From: Eunapius fragilis | Taxonomy: Eukaryota > Porifera > Demospongiae > Spongillida > Spongillidae | Reading direction: 5' to 3' | Assembly (NCBI GenBank): GCA_963681505.1 | Contig: OY811989.1 | Coordinates: forward strand, 204,501-268,500 | DNA length: 64,000 nt | Part shown: in pieces, positions 46,293-57,676 of the stretch | Position numbering within the stretch: position 1 is the first letter of the stretch | Layout: each line of letters opens with the position of its first letter | The notes under the pieces: model-generated | The model's database searches: none | What the model saw: only the letters and a program-made list of their open reading frames with translations | What the model was told of the DNA's origin: nothing | Program-made: the position numbers and the translations under genes

Positions 46293-47604
46293 TTAATGTT
46301 TAATCTCCAGGGAAAAATCCTTATTTAAGGATGTCATTATCCTTAAATAAGGATCATCTTTTACATTGCATATTTTTGCTAACCAAGTAAGCAAGATAAA
46401 ATAAATGCTATTAGTCAATTGTATACTGATTAGCCTCCATAACAAATTTTAAATGATGTCAATATGATCAATGTCCATGTGGTAAAACAGGGAGGAAGTG
46501 GCACATCCTTATTTAAGGATTGACACCATCCTTAATTAAGGATCACAACAGTAGAGATTTTTGACCATAAAAACCATAATGGTTTTAAAACTTTTGATTT
46601 TCTCTGATAGCCAGTTGATCCAGCTACACTCACAACCTGATTCGTTGAGGAAATAACTTATGGTTAATAAGTTATGCTTATTTACACCATAACGCTTAAA
46701 AATTAATATCAAGCATTTGTATAATGACGTGTACTGATGTAGATGCTTGCTTCTGCTCAAACGCCAGCATGGACGTACCCTAGCCTCACTGAAACCATGT
46801 GCACTGCATGTGAGTGCTCTGCCGCCGCTCCATCGAACGGTGTGCTTTCTAGTTCTATCATTGAGTACAGTACCATATACAATGATGCATTGAAGGAGGG
46901 GGGGGGGGGGGGGGGGGGGGTCGGGAGATCTAGGAAGCATTGCCATTTGCCAATTGGCATACGATATGTGTTCGAGCTTAGTGTAGCTTAGTCCCAATTA
47001 ATCAGACTCGTGGGGACCACGCCATTGTCTAGGCCTACTGTTGCTGTCGCTGTCACTGTCATTTGACGAATCATGCAGTGCTGCCGCTTTGGTCACCTGG
47101 GCCTACATGTATGTCATCCATCCGTACTGAGGAACTATATCCGTCGCTTTCTGTGGCTCCCTCGGTATCTAAGCAGGGTTACTTAGCTTGACGCTTTCGA
47201 GTGTATGCAATCGCTTCGATCTTTGGAAGTATACTGCATGGCCGGTACGTGAGCGTAGAGCCGTGGATATTGTTCCACAGATCCATCTGTCAGTGTATAT
47301 TCTACTCCTAGAGCTACCAGAAGCCTGTACTTCCTTGCCATACGTCGCTTTGAGTTAATTTGCTCACTACTATATCGCCAGCGGCAAATGGCGGTTTCGC
47401 CGTATTTACACTGTAATACCGGTTTTTGAGCAAGCCAAACCTGTTTTAATCGCGGCAGTATCACTGATCTGCATGATCTTGAATCTAGTGAATCACTACT
47501 ATAAAACAAAGTATCAAGAGTACATCATTCTTTTAGAAAGTGGTCATCATCCTTATTTAAGGATGGCCATCCTTAAATAAGGATTGCGGGAGATTAAACA
47601 TTAA
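46293..47604. mobile_element. 1.3-kb TIR element bounded by TTAA
   Basis: Left TTAA + TGTTTAATCTCC and right GGAGATTAAACA + TTAA are inverted. Both continue inward with the palindrome ATCCTTATTTAAGGAT and a second TCCTTAAATAAGGAT (46317-46354 and 47548-47583), and the motif recurs at 46507-46543. Flanking TTAA suggests a piggyBac-type target duplication. No transposase is visible; open runs inside are short and unrecognised. A G-run at 46898-46920 lies within. Confidence 0.7.
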
Positions 47605-47689
47605 GGTTAGTGATCGATCAATAAAATTTACTTCACTATTTAAAGTATTTTTGTCTTCTGCGTACCTTGCGCTATTGTAGAGCGCTAAC

Positions 47690-47988
47690 TAGAGCGACCT
47701 TACGGACTTATTTCATGCAGTCTTATAACTTCGCGCAGTGAAGCTACAAGCTATAGGATCAGGCCGAAGGGTGAGGGTCATGATTTCAAGAACTTTTGCT
47801 GCTTTATAATAACAACTCGGTCAGTGGCCCCAGCGTGAAGCACGAGACTATGACGACTACAACCAGAACAGATCGCCCTATGTATACAATGCATGCACAT
47901 GGGAAAGGTGATAAATTTTCCGTCCACTAATAAGTACATATATGACTCCGTAAGTGTACATCGGTCGCGACCTGTCTTGCGAGAAGGG
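47690..47988 (+). promoter_or_regulatory. Promoter/5' region of ATP7 copy B, shared with copy C
   Basis: About 270 nt closely match 61370-61688 upstream of copy C, including AGCTATAGGATCAGGCCGAA and GAGACTATGACGACTACAAC. Copy A has no such sequence upstream. The shared block probably carries the 5' UTR and core promoter. Confidence 0.7.
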
Positions 47989-50900
47989 ATGGAGCAGCCA
48001 TTGCAAAGCAAAACCAATACCATTACCATCGGGGTGGAGGGAATGGTGTGCAAGTCGTGCGTGAACAACATTGAGGGGAACGTTGGAAAGATGAGCGGTG
48101 TGTCCACCGTGAAGGTCTCTCTAGCGGAGAAGAGAGCGGTCATAGAATATGACCCTTCCAAAGTGTCACCTCGCCAGCTGTGCATTGCAATAGAGGACCT
48201 TGGATTTGAAGCAAAGCTGAACAAGGATTCCTTTGTACAAGCGTCTGCTTCTAATGACTCCATCAAGACAGCAAACATTGGCATTGAAGGAATGACATGC
48301 CATTCCTGTGTTGGTCTGATAGAGTCCACTCTCAGAGATATGGATGGAGTGTCACAGGTGACAGTCTCCTTGGCCAAAAAGCAGGGGAATGTGGAATATG
48401 ACGAGGGAAGTGTCACACTGGAGGACATAAAGGGAGCGGTTGGTGCCATGGGCTTCATTGTGACTTACATTACAGGTAAGCAAGCCGCCATATTGGGGTG
48501 ATATCTTTATGTTCACTGAGTTGATAGCTGAAATGCGCAAGACAGTTAATGTCCATTACTGGTGGGTGTGGTTTGTTGTTCCATTTGCAGCATTGCTCCA
48601 TGTCCTGTGGGGAATAACTTGGTTGGGTGCTCAATGACCTCTCTTATGGAGACAGGCAATTTAATGTCTACATAAGCGTCAAATGGGGGGGTTGGTAGTT
48701 AGGGATTTGGTGACTAGACAGGTCCACAGGGGTCAACTTTTTGTGCCGGGTACTTATCTGGCCTCCAATTGCACCCGTCCCTCTCCCCAAAACTCTAATA
48801 TTGCCTCAGCCGGTTGTCTTGGGTGCATGCCTTCAGTGCCACACTAAACCCCTTATAGCTTAAACCTTATACATTTAGGGGAAGCCTTGTCTTTTGTTTC
48901 AACTTCTAATTGTAAAGCTGGTAACGTGGAAGCATGGGTTCTGTGTCACTGTGAGGTTACTGAAAACTATTCACTGATTCAGGTCACATTTGTACAGGGA
49001 CCATACACATACTCACACACACATACACGCACACACATACACGCACACACACACAAGCACACTAAATGCTGATGTTAATTTTTTTCAATGATGTAGACTT
49101 ATATGATAATGAAGTGTGTTATTGGTAGAGTGGGTGTGGCATATGTACACCTGTATATACCCATTCAGAGTGCTCTAATAAGAGTGGTAAAGGCACCAAA
49201 GCCAACACTGATGCCAAGACCAAACAGATGTCAAAGGTAAGTGGTGTAGGGGATGGTGGGGAGGAAGAGGGTGAGGAGAGGTGGAGGGAGAGGGTGAGGA
49301 GGGTAGAGGGAGGGGTGAAAGAGGGGTGGAGGGAGAGGATGAGGAGAGGTGGAGGGAGAGGTGGAGGGAGAGGGTGAGGAGAGGGAGAGGGTGAGGGGTG
49401 AGGAGGGATGGAGGGAGAGGGTAGAGGGTGAGGGAGAGGAGAGGGTGGAGGGAAAGGGTGAGGAGGAGTAGATGGAGATGGTGAGGAGGGTAGGGTATAG
49501 AGGAAGAGGTGGTACATTAGCTATGGTGCAGCTCATTTTATCTGAATGCACTTATTACTCACCATCACACACCACACCCTCACATGCCACACCCTCACAC
49601 ACCACACCTCAGTATGCATCCCTGGAGTTCATTGAGCTGATTGATATAAGCAAGTTCAAGGAAGACTCAAAGCCAATGGAACCTCGCACCATACACCTCA
49701 AGATAACAGGGATGAGCTGCTCCTCGTGTGTGGCTAAGATTGAACGACACATGGAAAAAAAGAGAGGTAAAGTGACCCCTGGTTACCATGGTAATGATGG
49801 GGAGGGGCAGGTAAGAGACAGGGTGTGGTGTAATGGTTAACCTCCCCTCCCCTCTCCTCCCCTCCCCTCCCCTCCCCTCCCCTCCCCTCCCCTCCCCTCC
49901 CCTCCCCTCCCTCCCCTCCCCTCCCCTCCCCTCCCCTCCCCTCCCCTCTCCTCCCCAGGTGTCCTCACCATAGCTGTGGCTCTACTGGCAGAGAAGGCAG
50001 AAGTGTCCTACAATCCAAAGGAGACTAATCCTGACAGGCTGGCTGAAGAGATCAAGGACCTAGGCTTTGGTGTGGAGGTGTTGGATGAAATGGCTGACTC
50101 AGATGGGAAGATCACCATTTCTGTGAGTGTGTGTACGTGTAATGTTAGATACCTGGAGATGACCTCAGTATTGGACCAACAGATTGGAGGAATGACCTGT
50201 GCCTCATGTGTTCACAACATTGAAAAGGCTCTACTGTCATCTGGTGGGGTGCAGAAGGCAGTGGTTGCCCTGGCAACAGGGAAGGGCTACATTGAGTTTG
50301 ACCCTGCTATGATTGGCCCAAGAGATGTCATTAATGTTGTGAAGGTATGCAGTATTGGTAAAATATGTGTAATGGGGGGGTGAATAGTGTGGGGGGACAT
50401 GATGGAGGTATTGTGTGTGGGGATATGATGGAGCTATAGTACATGATGGAGCTATAGTACATGATGGAGGTATAGTACATGATGGAGGTATAGTACATGA
50501 TGGAGGTATAGTACATGATGGAGGTATAGTACATGATGGAGGTATAGTACATGATGGAGGTATAGTACATGATGGAGGTATAGTACATGATGGAGGTATA
50601 GTACATGATGGAGGTATAGTACATGATGGAGGTATAGTACATGATGGAGGTATAGTACATGATGGAGGTATAGTACATGATGGAGGTATAGTACATGATG
50701 GAGGTATAGTACATGATGGAGGTATAGTACATGATGGAGGTATAGTACATGATGGAGGTATAGTACATGATGGAGGTATAGTACATGATGGAGGTATAGT
50801 ACATGATGGAGGTATAGTACATGATGGAGGTATAGTACATGATGGAGGTATAGTACATGATGGAGGTATAGTACATGATGGAGGTATAGTACATGATGGA

Positions 50901-53900
50901 GGTATAGTACATGATGGAGGTATAGTACATGATGGAGGTATAGTACATGATGGAGGTATAGTACATGATGGAGGTATAGTACATGATGGAGGTATAGTCA
51001 AATTTTCCACACATTGAATTGGGAGAAAACAGCACACGAACACACACACAATGATTTCAGCAGCTACGAGGTTATGTGACATGACCTTTCCTCCCTGTTG
51101 CAGGACCTTGGGTTTACTGCTCAGTTGGCAACCAAGGAGACAGAAGACTTCAGAGCTAGCCAGAACAGGACAAAGAAGAAATGGATGATTGCTTTCTTTA
51201 TCTCCCTGATCTTTGGGATTCCCACAGTGGTGGTGTCCTTCACATCTGGGTGGGCAGACCTCCTCCCTGGTCTGAGTGTGCAGGACCTCATCCTGTTCTT
51301 TTTGGCCACTACTGTTCAGGTAAGTAACAGTTTGGAAAGTGTGTGTATGTGTTCAGTGTGTACATGCACTTACGCATTCCGTCAAGTATCTGATGTACTC
51401 GTAAAGTATATAGACTCTGTCTCGCGCCACACTTGTGGGTTTGATGTATAATGGTAATGACCACACGTACGGGGTCACGTGATCAAATGCAGCGTTCCTG
51501 GAGCGCATGACTTCTTATAACAGAATCAGTACTTGATTTTTCATGGGGTGCAGGCTAGTGTATCGATATTTTTGAATTGTGTATACATATGGATACTCAC
51601 TGTTCCTTCTATAGATCGGGGGAGGTTGGCTTTTTTACTGGTCTGCATACAAGTCTGTGAAACATTGTGCGGCTAATATGGACGTCCTCATCACCTTGGC
51701 AACCACAATTGCTTACGTTTATTCTGTAAGTGTTGATTTCCTGTTGTCTTTGGTTGTATCTCATCTGGACCATGCCTCCAGATAGCAGTGGTGTTCTACA
51801 ATGTCACACACCCTAACACCCTCAAGATGATGGTGTTCTTTGAAACCCCTCCCATGTTGATTATGTTTGTGGCTCTGGGCAGGTGGCTGGAATATACTGC
51901 CAAGGTAATGTTGTCACCACGGTGACAGGGTTATGTGTTACATAAGAAGGCCATATTTCAAATGGGAAATAATTGCAAACATGGCACAGGGTTAAAATTG
52001 AAATACTTGTCAGTTCATTTTTTTGCTATGTAGGGGAAGACATCAGAGGCCTTGGCAAAGCTGATGTCACTACAGGCGACAGAGGCCAGATTGGTCACCG
52101 TGGGAGACGATGGAGCCATATTGAGGTGAGATAACAGGTGGACATCTGTTGGGTGCCATGTGACCTTGACCTCTGTTGGGTGCCATGTGACCCTGACCTC
52201 TGTTTGGGTGCCATGTGACCTTGACCTCTGTTGGGTGCATGTGACCCTGACCTCTGTTGGGTGCCATGTGACCCTGACCTCTGTTTGGGTGCCATGTGAC
52301 CCTGACCTGTCGGGTGCTATGTGACCCTCTTTCCTTTTATAATACTTTGGAAACATACTGACCAATCATTTCTTGTGCTTGCATCATTCAATACCATCTG
52401 CACAGTGAGGAGCTCATCACAGTGGATCTAGTGCACAGGGGTGACAAGATCAGAGTTCTTCCTGGGGACAAGGTCCCAGTTGATGGTGTCATTCTAACCG
52501 GAAGATCAGCCATTGATGAGTCACTTATCACAGGAGAGGCCATGCCTGTTAATAAAACTGTCGGTGACAATGTGATTGGAGGGTCTCTAAACCAGAATGG
52601 GGCTCTCTTGGTAGAAGCCACACATGTAGGATCAGATGCTCTTCTAGCACAGATAGTGAAGTTGGTGGAAGAGGCCCAGACCTCCAAGGTGAGAGTGGGG
52701 GTGGAGTGGTGACAGGGACTAATGGGGAGGTGAGGGTGGAGTGGTGACAGGGACTAATGGGGAGGTGAGGGTGGAGTGGTGACAGGGACTAATGGGGAGG
52801 TGAGGGTGGGGGTGAAGTGGTGACAAGGAACTGGTATAGGGTGCCCAGATCTCTAATGTGGGCATGTGATCCTTGTGAGGGTGGGCATGTGATTCCTAGA
52901 GAGGGCGGGGCATGTGATCCCTTGAGGGGGTGTGGCATGTGATCTCTTGAGGGGATGGGGCATGTGACCCCTTGAGGGGATGGGGCATGTGATCCCTTGA
53001 GAGGGCGGGGCATGTGATCCCTTGAGGGGATGGGCATGTGATCCCTTGAGAGGGCGGGGCATGTGATCCCTTGAGGGGATGGGACATGTGATCCCTTGAG
53101 AGGGCGGGGCATGTGATCCCTTGAGGGAATGGGGCATGTGATCCCTTAAGGGGGTGGGGCTTTCTATCAACTGTTCATATGGTGTTGGTATTCCTCCTCC
53201 CCAGGCCCCCATCCAACTCATTGCTGATCGGATATCAGCTTTCTTCGTCCCCACCATCATTATATTAAGTCTCATCACATTTTTCAGCTGGCTCATTGTT
53301 GTGGAAGTACGACTGAACACGGGGATGCAGGTGGGTGGAGCTTGGTGGGTGTGGTGTGATGTCAGTTTGTATGGGTGGGGCTTCCATTTGCATATCACAC
53401 ACACACACACCCATGTATGGTCAGTATTATAACAACCCTCTCACAATAGGACTATTGCAATGTGAATGACACCTCCAATGACACCAATGGCACCATGAGC
53501 ACCACCATGGTGCCTTCTACTACTCTGAAGCTAAGTGTCCCTGGTATGGAAGATATGACCACTCCTGGTTGCTATGGGATACGCCACGCCTTCCAGTATG
53601 CCATGACTATGTTGATGATAGCGTGCCCCTGTGCCCTGGGGCTGGCCACGCCCACTGCTATAATGGTGGGCACTGGTATCGGTGCTCTAAATGGAATACT
53701 GATCAAAGGGGGAGAGCCACTGGAGGCCATATATAAGGTACAAGACTGGAATGGTATGGGGACATGTGGTTCTGGGTACATGGTATGGAGACATACATAT
53801 AGGACCTGGAGGCGTTGGTTTGAATGCAATCCTGGTGACATACACTATCTTAATAGGTGAAGGCCATCATATTTGACAAAACTGGTACCTTAACCCATGG

Positions 53901-55759
53901 GAAGCCGGATGTCACCAAGATCCTCCTGTTTGTGGCCGAGAGTGTGTGTCCCCACCCACTGTTCCTGGCCATTGTGGGTCTGGCTGAAAGCAACAGTGAA
54001 CACCCACTTGGAGTGGCCGTCACCAAATATGCAAAGAGAGTGAGTTTGGTCATTGGTAAGGGGTATAACCCTTGAAGTGCGGAGGCCCTTTTAGTGCCCA
54101 TGCAACAATTTTGATGTTACATAGTCTCACACAGTTGCGAGGTTACCACCTGGTTTCATCATTTGCAGCGGCCATTCAGAGCTGAACATATACGTGTAAT
54201 ACCAGCGGCAAATCCAGGATTTAGGGGGGGGGGGGGGGGGGGGGCACAGTGGGGGTGTGGCAAGGGGTGGGACGGAGCAGCTAAATAAAGTTAATGGCAT
54301 CCAATTTTTTTTTTGGGGGCCACGTGTTCCGAGTGCCCTTCCCTCCCCCCCCCCCCCCCCCCCCCCCCACCGGATCTGCCGCTGAATACGTTGGTAAGGA
54401 TTCACTACAGATTCGTCAACATGGCCTGCCAGCTGGACAGCTAGATAAATTAGTACGCACCCGTCTGTGGTTTTTCTTTGGACAGTGTGCAGTGTATTGC
54501 ATGCAGGGCTCTTCAATGGAAGCAATATGAGTACATGTACATGTAAGAAATATAGCTTCCATTGAAGAGCCCAGTATGCAAGCGGTCAACCGCACACAGT
54601 TCCAAAGAAAAACCACAGACGGATGAGTACTATACGGCTCTCCAGCTGGTAGGCCATGTAATCTTTCCAACGTATTATATTATATGTTCAGCTCAGAGTG
54701 GCTGCTGCAAGTGATGAAACCAGGCGGTAGCCTCGATCACACTGTACATGTGTGAGACTATGTAACATCATAATTGTTGCATGGGCACAAAAAGGGCCTT
54801 CCGCACTTCAAGGGTTAATGGGAAGGGGGCGGGGCTTCCATGTGGTCCCCTAATGTTTGCTGTTAGCTGAGGGTAGCAATCATTCAGGCCTCTTGGTTCC
54901 ATGGCAACCAGCTGAGGTGACAATGCTCACTGTGTTTCCTGCAGGCATTAAATGGAAACATAGAGGGTGTGTCCAGTGGCTTTGAAGCAGTCCCGGGTAA
55001 AGGCCTTCGCTGCAATGTGAGTGGTGTGGAGAGGTACATGCAGAGGGTACCCGGTCCCCTGCCCAAGGGAATATCACAGAGAACATACACACAGTTTCAA
55101 CGTACCTTAGTGGAGGTGACGGGTGCCCAGGCCTCTAGGGACTACCAGGTATGTGCCCTCGCAACATGACATCATGTTAGATGTGTGTGCCCTCACAGGT
55201 GCTGATAGGGAACAGAGACTGGATGTTGGGCAATGGAGTTGACTTTACTGCTGAGATGGACAAGGATGTCCAAGTGTTTGAAGAGAGCGGGCAAACCGTT
55301 GTTATGGTTGCAGTGGACGGTATGTGGTGTGTGTGGGTGTGGGTGTGTGTGTGTGGGTGTGGGTGTGAGTTGTGTGTGTTTGTGTGTGTTTGTGTGTGTG
55401 TGTGCATGTGTGTGTGTACATGTGCTGTATGGGGAGAGGGTATATGGGTAGGGTGTATGGGGTAGGTGTGGAGGGGTAGGGTGTGGAGGGGGAGGGTGTG
55501 GTGCATCTATGGAAGCAATTGTAGTTTGTGCAAGTGGGTGTGGTAATGTGTGAGTGGGAGGTGACAACAGATTGGTGCCATTGGGTGTCCTTACGTCATA
55601 TTCTAATGTTCTGTGCAGGTATCTTGTTGGGTGCAGTGGTCATATCTGACACAGTGAAGCCAGAAGCAGCCCTAGCTGTTCGTGCTCTGCAGAAGGAAGG
55701 GCTGAGGGTGATATTACTAACTGGAGATAACAGGAGAACTGCCCAGGCCATTGCTGAGG

Positions 55760-55835
<76 letters not shown>

Positions 55836-56193
55836 ATTGTGTTTGAGTTCCTACATCAAATTATGGTTTTGTTACCATGGTTACTGCTGATCTCCTTCTA
55901 TTGCAGGTGGGCATACCTCACAATCAGGTGTATGCTGAGGTGCTACCCTCTCATAAGAAGAACAAGGTGACCATGTTGCAAGAACAGGGGATCAAGGTCT
56001 GGACGCAATGAGGGTTTGGTTGTCTTGCTATATGATACACCCCTCCTCCCACCTCACACAGGTTGCCATGGTAGGGGATGGTATCAACGACTCACCAGCA
56101 TTGGCCCAGGCTGATGTTGGGATAGCTATTGGTACAGGGACTGATGTGGCAGTTGAGGCAGCAGGCATTGTCCTGGTTAATGTAAGGAATGAT

Positions 56194-56267
<74 letters not shown>

Positions 56268-57009
56268 TGTGTGCATGTGTGTGTGTGCAAGTGTGTGTGT
56301 GCAAGTGTGTGTGTGTAGGGTATATGGGTAGGGTATATGGGTAGGGTGTGCAGGGGGAGTATATGGAGGAGCGTACATGGATGGCTACCTTGAGATGCCT
56401 TTTAAAATACAATAACGCTGTGTTTCTGATTGGCAGAGCAACTTGATGGATGTTGTGGCATCCATAGACCTGTCCAGACGCACAGTGAGAAGAATAAGAA
56501 TAAACTTTGCCTGGGCCATTATCTACAATGTGGTGGGGATTCCCCTGGCTGCTGGGATATTTGTTCCTGTTGGACTGTTCCTTGAACCATGGATGGGAAG
56601 TCTGGCCATGGCCCTTAGCTCTGTCTCTGTTGTATGCAGCTCCCTGTTCCTTAAATGGTAAGGAGGTTATGCCAACTGGTTATGCCAACTGGTTATGTCA
56701 ACTGGTTATGTCAACTGGTTATGCTAACTGGTTAATTCAGCACACTATGTCATTACCTTTTGTATCAAATATCTCCTCAGCTATCGTAAGCCACGTAGGG
56801 TGGACTTTATTGCACAGTTACCTTCACATGGAGGAGATTCTGATGTCACTTTCTACAATGTTATTGCCCACACCACCAATCAGTGGAGAGAGAACTTCTT
56901 TCGATTCTTTGGGTGTGATGCATTAGGTGTGATGTCCTTCTCAAGATCTTCTCGTTACCACCATCCAGTTGTGGCTGTGGATATTGATGAAGCTGCCTCA
57001 AGTGATTAA
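47989..57009 (+). CDS. Copper-transporting P1B-type ATPase, ATP7-like, copy B
   Basis: Exons: 47989-48475, 49169-49236, 49613-49766, 49959-50122, 50183-50344, 51104-51319, 51615-51725, 51782-51904, 52034-52125, 52406-52688, 53205-53330, 53450-53737, 53857-54039, 54945-55148, 55199-55319, 55619-55761, 55907-55996, 56062-56181, 56437-56657, 56781-57009. Phases agree; 1194 residues, stop TAA. The start is [11 protein letters not shown], as in copy C. There are four metal-binding domains (GMVCKSC, GMTCHSC, GMSCSSC, GMTCASC); the first domain of copy A is missing. TGEAMP, CPC, DKTGT, SEHPLG, TGDN and GDGINDSP are all intact. Exons differ from copy A at few residues, including a one-codon loss in exon 14 (VEEVTG to VEVTG). 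It looks functional. Confidence 0.94.
49840..49958. repeat. (CCCCT)n tract before copy B exon 4
   Basis: A nearly pure CTCCC repeat of about 110 nt ends in the acceptor CCCCAG. It is orthologous in position to copy A 38195-38283 and copy C 62711-62796. Confidence 0.95.
50405..51000. repeat. 18-bp minisatellite, about 32 copies, copy B intron 5
   Basis: Almost perfect copies of TATAGTACATGATGGAGG. The array is homogeneous and absent from copy A, so it expanded after the gene duplication. Confidence 0.97.
52702..53160. repeat. Two minisatellites in copy B intron 10
   Basis: 52702-52820 repeats GGAGTGGTGACAGGGACTAA(TGGGGAGGTGAGGGT); 52860-53160 repeats GGGCATGTGATCCCTTGAGG. Copy A has the first family but only one unit of the second. 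Confidence 0.9.
54066..54817. mobile_element. Fold-back element inserted in copy B intron 13
   Basis: The left end TAACCCTTGAAGTGCGGA and the right end TCCGCACTTCAAGGGTTA approx. are inverted. The arms extend about 250 bp (for example GTTACATAGTCTCACACA and GTGGTTTTTCTTTGGA with their complements). Copy A intron 13 has the empty site (about 41690), so the insertion post-dates the A/B duplication. The left arm is interrupted by a second element at 54203-54384. Confidence 0.88.
54203..54384. mobile_element. 182-bp MITE nested in the fold-back element, 5-bp target duplication
   Basis: The ends CAGCGGCAAATCC and GGATCTGCCGCTG are inverted. AATAC flanks both sides (54198-54202, 54385-54389). The uninterrupted right arm of the host element shows a single AATAC at this place (antisense near 54670), which confirms the insertion. 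The interior contains G and C runs. Related ends are at 8675, 20010 and 61170. Confidence 0.88.
55762..55833. repeat. (GT)n at the donor of copy B intron 16
   Basis: As in copy A, the intron starts directly with the GT run after GAGGAG. Confidence 0.93.
56196..56320. repeat. (GT)n in copy B intron 18
   Basis: A GT run with CATG/CAAG interruptions, longer and more interrupted than in copy A. Confidence 0.9.
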
Positions 57010-57676
57010 ATGAAACAATTGTTGTAGCTAAATGCATTATGTACCATTGAACAGATGGCTATGTTGGGCTTCTGCTATATGTAACTGTGTGATGGTTGTA
57101 GCTGTCTTACAAGTTTGGGGGCAGGAGCTCCTTGCTTGCCTCATTGAAGGCCTCACTGGGCTGGTCAGACATGTAGGAAGGTAGGGGGCAAATGAATGGG
57201 CGTGGCTATAGGCAGAGGGCGACCAGATCCCTCCCTTCCCCCCTTTTGCCTTTATGGTACTGAATTATAAAGGGGGGGGGGGGGGGGGGGGGAAATGGCC
57301 CCCCCCCCCCCCGCACCCCCCTGACAAAAGTTTGGGGCCGATTGCCCCCCACAGCCTCTGTGCTTCCTATGCCACTGCTGGTGTTCTGTCAGTGGAGTGA
57401 GGTACCTTTAGTAGGAACAAAAGGAACAGGATGTGGTCCAAGGGGGAAGGATGGTGTGGCACACTATTTAGAATGTTAGCTAGCACAGCAACGACTACAA
57501 AACCCATAATTGATGTGTTAACATATTTGGCGCAGGAATCGCGTTATACGCATGCACGCTTCAGCCATAACACTTTTTAGGTCAGCACTAGTAATATAAT
57601 AACAATGCAATTTATGGCCCTGCTATACTAAATAATTACATTAGGGTCCTTTTCACAGACCCTTATTTGTTCCATT
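57010..57676. other. Copy B 3' region with G-run/C-run pair
   Basis: 57010-57105 is still similar to the 3' flank of copy A. 57271-57312 has a 22-nt G-run, AAATGG and a C-run, which can pair and may be the core of a MITE. No gene is seen. Confidence 0.5.

Noticed and set aside
50237..51082. Repeated IPPSCT and YTSIMY proteins in copy B intron 5
   Set aside because: Translations of the perfect 18-bp intronic array.
35630..57009. Copies A and B as two alleles assembled in tandem
   Set aside because: Different 5' regions, different intron arrays, a separate intergenic segment of 4 kb with distinct elements and a diverged third copy favour true paralogues. Read depth should still be checked, as noted in the findings.
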